Assembly: GCA_903831485.1 (NCBI GenBank)
Contig: CAIKXW010000235.1
Span: forward strand, 1-13,039
Direction: 5' to 3'
Length of the DNA stretch: 13,039 nt
Source: an uncultured Alphaproteobacteria bacterium
GTDB taxonomy: Bacteria; Pseudomonadota; Alphaproteobacteria; Caulobacterales; Hyphomonadaceae
The notes below the pieces were generated by a model. It was not told the DNA's origin, searched no databases, and saw only the letters and a program-made list of their open reading frames with translations. Numbering within the stretch: position 1 is the first letter of the stretch; every line of letters starts with the position of its first letter. The translations under genes were made by a program, and so were the position numbers. Below are positions 8,131-13,039 of this stretch, piece after piece.

Positions 8131-8220
8131 ATGGAAGTCGTCATTCAAGGCATATCCCTCGTGGTCGCGTTCGGCATCCTTGCCGTGCTCGCTGTTCGGC
8201 CGAACGACAGTCGTCGCTAG
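8131..8220 (+). CDS. Possible 29-residue membrane peptide (small ORF)
   Basis: ATG 8131 to TAG 8218 encodes 29 residues. Residues 3-22 are an unbroken hydrophobic helix ([20 protein letters not shown]), followed by a short polar and basic tail RPNDSRR, the layout of many bacterial single-helix small proteins. A ribosome site GAGGG (8118-8122) sits 8 bases before the ATG, an ideal spacing. The ORF overlaps the chemoreceptor end (stop at 8217-8219 on the opposite strand) by four bases. I see no clear promoter, and a chance ORF in GC-rich DNA cannot be excluded. No family is recognised. Confidence 0.45.
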   Translation: MEVVIQGISLVVAFGILAVLAVRPNDSRR

Positions 8221-9761
8221 CCCACCATTGCCTGGATGTTTGTGCGGACCTGTTCAGCAGCGCGGGTGGCGGAAGCGCGCGCCTGGTCCGCTGACGCCGC
8301 CATATTGCCAACCAGGTCGTTGATAGACCCGATCGACAGCGACGCCGTCTGCATCGTCGAAGAGATTTCAGCCGTCGCGGCGGACTGTTCTTCTACAGCA
8401 GCGGCTACAGAGGAGAAGTTGCCCGTGATCTCCCTGACCGAGGACTGGATGGCGCGCAGCGAGGTGACGACCTCTGCGGAGACGTTCTGGACGTCGCGAA
8501 TTTCGCCCGAAATCGTCTTGGTCGCGGATGTAACCTGAGCAGCCAACTGCTTGACCTCGGCCGCAACAACAGCGAACCCGCGCCCGGCTTCACCGGCTCG
8601 AGCCGATTCAATCGTCGCATTCAGCGCAAGCAGGTTGATCTGCGATGCGATGGCGTCGATAAGTTCGACAATACCCGACATTTGATCGGCCGTGCGCATG
8701 AGCGCGGCGGTCTGCTTGTCCGCTGTGTGGGTGAGTTCCAGAGCGCGGTCGGCAGAACCCTTGGACGCCGCCACGCTGGCTGAAATCTCGTTGATCGAAG
8801 CGCTAAGCTCCTCCGTCGCGGCGGCAGCACTCTGAATTGTGCTGGAGGTTTCCCCGGACGCCACCGAGACACCGGAGGTCTGTTGGGAAACTGCGCTGAT
8901 GCCCGTGACGATTGCTGCGATGTCCTTCTCGATATCGACCGCCAGCTTTTCGTTGCGCTGCCGGGCTTCAACAGTCTTTGTTATATCGGTTGCAAATTTC
9001 ACGACCTTGGCGACTTTGCCATCAGCATCAATGATCGGGTTGTAGGTCGCCTGAATGTGGACGACACGACCTCCCTTGGCGATCCGCTTGTACTCGGCTG
9101 CCTGGTATGCACCGCGCCGAAGATTGTCCCAGAACTGGGCGTAGGCAGGGCTGCCAGCTTCGGCGGGCGCCACGAACATGCGATGGTGTTGTCCCTTGAT
9201 CTCGCCGAGTGAATAGCCCAGCGCCATGCAGAAATTGTCGTTGGCGTTGAGGATGACGCCATCCGGGCTGAATGTGATCACGGCCTGGCTGCGGTTGATC
9301 GCGTTGATCTGGCCGCTGGAATCGAGCGCCTTGTTCTTTGCATCGGTGATCACCGCTGCGAATTTCACGATACGGATCACGCGGCCCGCCTTGTCGGCGA
9401 TCGGGTTATAGCTGGCCTGAATCCAGACTTCCGCTCCACCCTTTGCGATGCGCTTGTACTCGCCGGAGAGAAACTCGCCGCGGCCGAGCGAATCCCAGAA
9501 GCGCCGGTAGTCTTCGCTGTTTGCCAGCCCGGCCGGAGCAAACATTCGGTGATGGCGGCCGCGAATCTCGTCCAGCGAATAGCCCATCGCGGAGAGAAAA
9601 TTGGCGTTGGCAGACAGGATTTCGCCCGACGGGGTAAACTCGATCACGGCCATGACGCGATGAAGGGCGGCAAGGACACCGGCGTCGAACTTGCCATCCG
9701 GGCCGGCTTGGCCGCGGTGCAGACCCGATGAGGACGATTTCCTGTCTTGAAGCGCAAACAC
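8217..9761 (-). CDS. Soluble double-PAS methyl-accepting chemotaxis protein
   Basis: This is a 514-residue receptor that would control CheA through CheW in response to a signal sensed by PAS domains. No transmembrane segment or signal peptide is visible, so it is cytoplasmic, with the same layout as Pseudomonas BdlA. PAS1 spans about 30-142 and PAS2 about 152-264. They are about 57% identical (some 61 of 107 aligned positions), both with HHRMF, a conserved [11 protein letters not shown] and YNPI, so they come from an internal duplication. The signalling part (265-514) carries the conserved hairpin tip [20 protein letters not shown] at 375-394 and Glu-rich methylation-type helices ([12 protein letters not shown] at 315-326). 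There is no CheR-docking pentapeptide at the C-terminus (ends QAMVG). GTG 9761 is supported by GGGGGAG six bases upstream. No other che gene is near, so it works in trans. The ligand or cofactor is unknown. Confidence 0.93.
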   Translation of the reverse strand: MFALQDRKSSSSGLHRGQAGPDGKFDAGVLAALHRVMAVIEFTPSGEILSANANFLSAMGYSLDEIRGRHHRMFAPAGLANSEDYRRFWDSLGRGEFLSGEYKRIAKGGAEVWIQASYNPIADKAGRVIRIVKFAAVITDAKNKALDSSGQINAINRSQAVITFSPDGVILNANDNFCMALGYSLGEIKGQHHRMFVAPAEAGSPAYAQFWDNLRRGAYQAAEYKRIAKGGRVVHIQATYNPIIDADGKVAKVVKFATDITKTVEARQRNEKLAVDIEKDIAAIVTGISAVSQQTSGVSVASGETSSTIQSAAAATEELSASINEISASVAASKGSADRALELTHTADKQTAALMRTADQMSGIVELIDAIASQINLLALNATIESARAGEAGRGFAVVAAEVKQLAAQVTSATKTISGEIRDVQNVSAEVVTSLRAIQSSVREITGNFSSVAAAVEEQSAATAEISSTMQTASLSIGSINDLVGNMAASADQARASATRAAEQVRTNIQAMVG

Positions 9762-9809
9762 TGAGTTCTCCCCCGGACCGAAGTGCAGGGCCGTTTTGTG
9801 GGAGAACAG

Positions 9810-9824
9810 TTTAACGTGGGTTAA
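9810..9824 (-). promoter_or_regulatory. Possible CtrA-like binding box upstream of the chemoreceptor
   Basis: TTAACGTGGGTTAA (9811-9824) has two TTAA halves separated by 6 bp; on the minus strand it reads TTAACCCACGTTAAAC. The known CtrA site of Caulobacter relatives is TTAA-N7-TTAA(C); here the spacing is one short unless the first half is read as TTTA at 9810-9813. It sits 50-63 bases before the chemoreceptor start, where a promoter-bound regulator would lie. CtrA control of motility and chemotaxis genes is known in alphaproteobacteria. The spacing mismatch keeps confidence low. Confidence 0.35.
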
Positions 9825-9841
9825 GCGACGACCTCACGTTC

Positions 9842-9847
9842 TTGACA
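9842..9847 (+). promoter_or_regulatory. Consensus -35 element ahead of glyQ
   Basis: TTGACA is a perfect sigma70 -35 hexamer 100 bases before the glyQ start. No good -10 hexamer lies 16-18 bp further on (only poor matches around 9864-9870), so this is a half-promoter at best. It shares the gap with the divergent chemoreceptor promoter region. Confidence 0.3.
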
Positions 9848-9935
9848 GATTCTGTTATCGAACATGCGCCCCTCCTGGACCGATCCAACGTCCAGGTGAC
9901 AGCCGCAGCCAGTCGCACTAGGGAAAGGCTGCCAA

Positions 9936-9950
9936 ATGAGACTGCCATGA
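9936..9950 (+). promoter_or_regulatory. Five-codon upstream ORF coupled to glyQ
   Basis: ATG AGA CTG CCA TGA (MRLP) begins at 9936, and its TGA (9948-9950) overlaps the glyQ ATG (9947-9949) as ATGA. The only ribosome-site-like sequence in the leader, GGGAAAGG (9921-9928), is 7 bases from this ATG but 18 from the glyQ ATG. The tiny frame is thus better placed for initiation than the gene itself, and glyQ could be translated by re-initiation. It may also be coincidence. Confidence 0.35.
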
Positions 9951-10849
9951 CAACATCAGCACGCACGATCCAGAAGCCCAGAAGCTTCCAGGAGATCATC
10001 CTGAAACTGTCGGCCTACTGGTCATCGAAAGGATGCGCGATCCTGCAGCCGTATGACATGGAAGTGGGCGCCGGAACGCTCCACCCCGGGACAACGCTGC
10101 GAGCGCTTGGACCGAGGCCCTGGTACGCGGCCTATCCGCAACCCTCGCGGCGGCCCAAGGACGGACGGTATGGCGAGAACCCGAACCGGCTGCAGCACTA
10201 TTACCAGTATCAGGTCATCCTGAAGCCGAACCCGCCTGACATCCAGGATCTCTACCTGCAGAGCCTCTACGAGATCGGCATCGATCCTAGCGTGCACGAC
10301 ATCCGTTTCGTCGAGGACGACTGGGAGAACCCGACCGTTGGCGCGTGGGGGCTGGGCTGGGAGGTGTGGTGCGATGGGATGGAAGTCTCGCAGTTCACGT
10401 ACTTCCAGCAGGTGGGCGGTCTTGATGTGCGGCCGGTGTCGGGCGAGCTGACCTACGGGCTCGAGCGGCTGGCGATGTATGTGTTCGGGCTGGATCGCGT
10501 CTACGACCTGCCGTTCAACGATCCGCAGAGCGAGTACCCGCTGACCTATGGCGACGTGTTTCTCGAGAACGAGAAGCAGCAGTCGGCCTATAACTTCGAG
10601 CATGCAGATACCGAGGTGCTGCAGCGCTGGTTCAGCGATTGCGAGAAGGTCTGCAAGAAGCTGCTCGGCTTGGAGAAGCCGCTGCCGCTGCCGGCCTATG
10701 AGCAGGCGCTGAAGGCGAGCCACATCTTCAACCTGCTTGACGCGCGAGGCGTGATCTCCCCGACGGAGCGGCAGAGCTTCATCGGGCGCGTGCGTGATCT
10801 CGCGAAGGGATCTGCGGAGGCTTGGGAGAAGTCGCAGTCTGCCGGGTGA
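9947..10849 (+). CDS. glyQ: Glycyl-tRNA synthetase alpha subunit
   Basis: GlyQ carries the class II catalytic core of the tetrameric (alpha2 beta2) glycyl-tRNA synthetase and forms glycyl-adenylate for charging tRNA(Gly). The protein is 300 residues (E. coli 303) and matches throughout: [13 protein letters not shown] near the start, [19 protein letters not shown], then [20 protein letters not shown] (motif 2 region), [44 protein letters not shown] (motif 3) and [20 protein letters not shown] near the end. I chose ATG 9947 because family proteins start a few residues before the SFQEII segment; longer in-frame starts add unmatched sequence. The ribosome site is odd (see the upstream ORF). The partner subunit gene glyS, usually within a few genes, is not seen. 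The next gene starts 7 bases after the stop. Confidence 0.98.
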   Translation: MTTSARTIQKPRSFQEIILKLSAYWSSKGCAILQPYDMEVGAGTLHPGTTLRALGPRPWYAAYPQPSRRPKDGRYGENPNRLQHYYQYQVILKPNPPDIQDLYLQSLYEIGIDPSVHDIRFVEDDWENPTVGAWGLGWEVWCDGMEVSQFTYFQQVGGLDVRPVSGELTYGLERLAMYVFGLDRVYDLPFNDPQSEYPLTYGDVFLENEKQQSAYNFEHADTEVLQRWFSDCEKVCKKLLGLEKPLPLPAYEQALKASHIFNLLDARGVISPTERQSFIGRVRDLAKGSAEAWEKSQSAG

Positions 10850-10856
10850 CCACGCG

Positions 10857-11243
10857 ATGCAGCGGCGAGCGGCCTACGGCATTGCGGCGCTGATCCTTCT
10901 TGTGGTCGAGGTGCTGATTGCGCTGTTCGTCAACGATCAGTTCGTTCGGCCCTATCTCGGCGATGTTCTCGCAGTGGTGCTGGTCTACGCCTCGCTGCGG
11001 GCGGTGACGCCGATGGGGTTTACACCGGCACTGTGTATTGCGCTGGGAATCGCGCTTGTCATCGAGGTCGCACAGGCGCTCAATCTGCTTGGCGCGCTTG
11101 GTCTTGCTGACAACCAGTTCGCGCGCATAGTCCTTGGCGGGGCGTTCGACATGCTGGACATGGCGGCTTATCTTGCGGGCGGGATTGTCGTCCTGGCTGT
11201 CGAGTCCGGATTGCGGCGCGCCGGGAGGGGACTGGGGCTTTGA
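10857..11243 (+). CDS. DUF2809-type membrane protein
   Basis: This is a 128-residue hydrophobic protein with about four membrane helices (roughly 7-25, 32-50, 57-76 and 100-118). The pattern FVNDQFVRPYLGDVLAVVLVY, shown here as FVNDQFVRPY and LGDVLAVVLVY, then IEVAQALNLLGALGL and VLGGAFDMLDMAAYLAG, is the DUF2809 signature: the R-PY-GD turn, the E--Q helix and the GG-FD--D-AY motif. The family has no known biochemical role. ATG 10857 is 7 bases after glyQ, with a modest GGGTGACCACG stretch before it; the longer in-frame start at 10794 lies inside glyQ and looks like a shadow. It is probably co-transcribed with glyQ. Confidence 0.8.
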   Translation: MQRRAAYGIAALILLVVEVLIALFVNDQFVRPYLGDVLAVVLVYASLRAVTPMGFTPALCIALGIALVIEVAQALNLLGALGLADNQFARIVLGGAFDMLDMAAYLAGGIVVLAVESGLRRAGRGLGL

Positions 11244-11253
11244 AGGTGGGGCG

Positions 11254-11685
11254 TTGAAGGTCGTCTATCACATTGTGCTGCACCTGCTCGGGCTGGGCTG
11301 CGTCGCCGCGTGCATCGCAATCGTGGGCACGATGGGCGCGCTGGACATTCACTGGACGGGCTGGGTCGCGGTGGCGTTTCTCGGCCTGCTGTCCGTCGGC
11401 ATCGTGCTCGGATGGTTTCCGTGGCGCGGGAAGCCCCTGCGGGTGCTGCTGAAGGGGTTCTACCTGATGTCGGCGCTGGCGCTGATCGGGTTTGGTTTCA
11501 CAATGGACGACCCGCTGAAGCCTGAGTGGTGGATGGTGCTGGCGCCCCTGGCGGCGGCGATCGTGTTGCGCGTGGCGATACGCTCCGTCATGCGCACACG
11601 CGACCGGGATGTTGTGTCAACAGCCGCTGCACAGGCGGGAACCGGATCAAGGCGCGCCTCAACCGACGATCCGTTCTTCGATTGA
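11254..11685 (+). CDS. Four-helix membrane protein of unknown family
   Basis: This gene encodes 143 residues from TTG 11254; GAAGGTGGGG just upstream (from 11242) serves as the ribosome site. Four hydrophobic segments are visible: residues about 3-30, 34-53, 68-86 and 92-110. Between the second and third is a short basic loop (WFPWRGKPLRVLLKG), and the C-terminal 30 residues are polar with several Arg and end in DDPFFD. No conserved family motif is recognised. It starts 10 bases after the DUF2809 stop, so it is probably the last gene of the glyQ transcript. An in-frame extension back to 11134 lies inside the DUF2809 gene and is not credible. A TTG start with no homologue to compare leaves the N-terminus uncertain. 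Confidence 0.7.
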   Translation: MKVVYHIVLHLLGLGCVAACIAIVGTMGALDIHWTGWVAVAFLGLLSVGIVLGWFPWRGKPLRVLLKGFYLMSALALIGFGFTMDDPLKPEWWMVLAPLAAAIVLRVAIRSVMRTRDRDVVSTAAAQAGTGSRRASTDDPFFD

Positions 11686-11794
11686 GGAGAACCTGATCGG
11701 CGTGATCGGGAAACGCGCTTCTTGAAGCGTCCTGCATGCGCTGCGCGATTTGCTGCGCCTTGCATCGATGGACTGCGCGCCGGCTATTCCGTTC
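11686..11794. other. Gap between converging genes
   Basis: This is 109 bp between the end of the membrane protein gene (+) and the end of the SDR gene (-). It contains a short inverted repeat CGCTTC-TT-GAAGCG (11716-11729) whose loop is too small for the full stem, with no T-run, so I do not call a terminator. I see no ORF of interest here. Confidence 0.4.
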
Positions 11795-12589
11795 TCAGCG
11801 ATCCGCGCCGACACGGCCTGCGCCGAGGAGGCAGAGGCCGCCATCGCAGGGGATGATCGCGCCGGTGATGTAGGCGGCGGCGTCTGAGCAGAGGAAGAGG
11901 GCGAGGTCGGCCACTTCATCCTTGGTGCCGAGACGCTGCATCGGCGTGCTCTTTGCGCTCTTCGCCATGGCTTCCGGATTGGGCGCGAGCCGGGCCATGC
12001 CTTCCGTGTCGGCGATCGGGCCCGGGATGATCGAGTTCACGCGCACGCCGAGGGGACCCCATTCCACGGCGAGCGTCTTGACCAGCATGTCGGCGCCGGC
12101 CTTGGCGGCGTTGACGTGCGCCTGCATCGGATAGGGGTGGACCGACTGCGGAGCGGAGATGGTGATGACGGAGGCGCCAGGCGTGCGCAGGTGTGGGAAG
12201 CCCTGCTTCATCACATTGTAGCAGCCGACGAGGTCGATATCGATCACGGCGCGGAAGCCGTTGTAGGAAATGCCATTGAACGGCGCGACGAAGTTGCCGG
12301 CGGCGCCCGAGACGATGATGTCGATCGGGCCGTGCGCTGCGACGGAGGCCGCAAACGCCTCGCCTACGCCGTCATGGTCGCGGACATCCTGCGGGATGCC
12401 GATGCACTTTGCGCCCGTGGCGCGGATGCCTGCGGCGGCGGCCCCGATCTTGTCGTGTGAGCGGGAGAGCACCGTGACAGCAGCGCCCGCCTGTGCGAGG
12501 CGCGTTGCGATCTGGAGGTTGATGCCGCTGGAGGCGCCCGCGACGAATGCGTTCTTGCCCTTGAGAAGTCCGTCCTGAAACGTCGTCAT
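11795..12589 (-). CDS. SDR oxidoreductase, 2,4-dienoyl-CoA reductase-like
   Basis: This is a 264-residue short-chain dehydrogenase/reductase. The cofactor loop is GASSGIN (18-24), with Asn where classical SDRs have Gly, and LSRS (41-44) gives an Arg typical of NADP(H) binding. The classical YxxxK is absent: at the position of Tyr is Val159, and Lys163 is kept (QAHVNAAKAGAD). This combination, with SGAAGNF (94-100), DIDLVG (117-122), LAVEWGP (173-179) and PGPIADTEGM (189-198), fits the 2,4-dienoyl-CoA reductase branch, which helps degrade unsaturated fatty acids. The exact substrate is inference. ATG 12589 has an AGGGGA six bases upstream. The downstream neighbour on the other side (the GST) is divergent, with about 150 bp between. 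Confidence 0.85.
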   Translation of the reverse strand: MTTFQDGLLKGKNAFVAGASSGINLQIATRLAQAGAAVTVLSRSHDKIGAAAAGIRATGAKCIGIPQDVRDHDGVGEAFAASVAAHGPIDIIVSGAAGNFVAPFNGISYNGFRAVIDIDLVGCYNVMKQGFPHLRTPGASVITISAPQSVHPYPMQAHVNAAKAGADMLVKTLAVEWGPLGVRVNSIIPGPIADTEGMARLAPNPEAMAKSAKSTPMQRLGTKDEVADLALFLCSDAAAYITGAIIPCDGGLCLLGAGRVGADR

Positions 12590-12737
12590 GCTGGTCCCCT
12601 GTCTGTGATGTGATGGGACGCCATCGCGCGGCGGCTAGCAAGATGTCTCTGCGGCAGCTATCCCCGCGGCGCGGTGTGGGTATAAGTTCAGTCAACGCAT
12701 GATCCGCGCGGAGTCGCGGAACCAGGGAAGAGACGCC

Positions 12738-13039
12738 ATGAAGATGATGCTTGCCGCGGTTGCGATGTTGCCTCTGATGGCCGGAGGCTGCATGTCGGTC
12801 TCTGTGACCGAGACGATGGCGGCCACGCCCGCCGCCATGGCGATGCCGGAGATCACCATCTACCACCTCGAAGGCCGCAGGTCGGAACGGATCGTCTGGC
12901 TGATGGAAGAGCTGGGCCTGCCGTACACGCTGAAATTCAAGCAGGGCGACCTTGCGGGCTCCATGGCGCCGATCCGGGCGATCAACCCGGAGATGCCGGT
13001 GGCGCCGACCGTCACGATCGGCGACCAGGTGCTGGTGGA
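12738..13039 (+). CDS. Lipoprotein-signal glutathione S-transferase-like protein, 3' partial
   Basis: The gene runs off the window; 100 codons are visible. ATG 12738 is preceded by AGGGAAGAGA, a good ribosome site ending 4 bases before it. Residues 1-18 (MKMMLAAVAMLPLMAGGC) look like a lipoprotein signal peptide with Cys18 as the lipid-anchored residue; the -3 residue is Ala, allowed but less common than Leu. After a Ser/Thr/Ala/Met linker (19-37) a thioredoxin-fold GST N-terminal domain begins: EITIYHLEGRRSERIVWLME, then ELGLPYTLKF, INPEMPVAPTVTI and the GDQVLV stretch. The RRSER segment is where the GST catalytic Ser/Tyr lies, and VAPT holds the expected cis-Pro. An internal start (ATG 12837 or 12843) would give an ordinary cytosolic GST. 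A GST exported as a lipoprotein is unusual. The GST family call is strong, the anchoring is a prediction. Confidence 0.8.
   Translation, partial: MKMMLAAVAMLPLMAGGCMSVSVTETMAATPAAMAMPEITIYHLEGRRSERIVWLMEELGLPYTLKFKQGDLAGSMAPIRAINPEMPVAPTVTIGDQVLV

Noticed and set aside
9842..9946. N-terminal extension of GlyQ starting at TTG 9842
   Set aside because: The added residues match nothing in the family, and the TTG is itself part of a -35-like TTGACA. ATG 9947 fits the normal GlyQ start.
11716..11729. CGCTTC-TT-GAAGCG as terminator between converging genes
   Set aside because: The loop is too short for the full stem, and no T-run follows on either strand.
12681..12686. TATAAG as the -10 of a promoter for the GST gene
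   Set aside because: No acceptable -35 lies 16-18 bp upstream and no TG extension precedes it, so I do not list it as a promoter.
12372..12866. Minus-strand ORF spanning the SDR start and the GST start
   Set aside because: It runs in another frame across the SDR N-terminus and the divergent gap, with low-complexity His/Arg content. The SDR and GST frames explain this DNA.

Overview
The window is GC-rich (roughly two-thirds G+C by eye), almost fully coding, and reads as chromosomal DNA of an alphaproteobacterium. The block ispB / DUF2007 / TrmN6-like methyltransferase / glyQ is a familiar alphaproteobacterial neighbourhood, and lipoprotein TPR genes upstream of ispE together with a possible CtrA-like box suggest the Caulobacterales/Hyphomonadaceae side. 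That placement is inference from gene content, not a computed phylogeny. I see no mobile element, CRISPR array, rRNA or tRNA.

Layout. Bases 1-5631 (+): two adjacent TPR-repeat genes that look like paralogues (the first cut by the window edge, the second a predicted lipoprotein), then ispE overlapping the second by ATGA, then an MraY/WecA-type polyprenyl-phosphate glycosyl-1-phosphate transferase 8 bp later. Bases 5635-6669 (-): a long-chain polyprenyl diphosphate synthase (IspB/DdsA type), converging on the transferase with 3 bp between stop codons. Bases 6795-7991 (+): a divergent run of a DUF2007 protein, a TrmN6-like methyltransferase (GTGA overlap) and a 65-residue membrane protein. Bases 8131-8220 (+): a possible 29-residue membrane peptide. 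Bases 8217-9761 (-): a soluble chemoreceptor with two PAS domains. Bases 9947-11685 (+): glyQ, a DUF2809-type membrane protein and a four-helix membrane protein of unknown family. Bases 11795-12589 (-): a 2,4-dienoyl-CoA reductase-like SDR. Bases 12738 to the end (+): the start of a glutathione S-transferase-like protein carrying a predicted lipoprotein signal peptide.

How the genes fit. IspE makes an intermediate of IPP/DMAPP synthesis, the polyprenyl synthase polymerises IPP into the quinone tail precursor, and the transferase acts on a polyprenyl-phosphate carrier, so 3656-6669 has an isoprenoid theme. DUF2007, the methyltransferase and glyQ form a second group around translation and tRNA, interrupted here by the chemoreceptor. 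glyS, the beta-subunit partner of GlyQ, is not in the window.

Most of the region is ordinary housekeeping sequence. I found no convincing new multi-gene system. The points most worth checking are the lipoprotein-GST, a five-codon upstream reading frame fused by ATGA to the glyQ start, a TTAA-N6-TTAA box upstream of the chemoreceptor, and the 29-codon membrane ORF.
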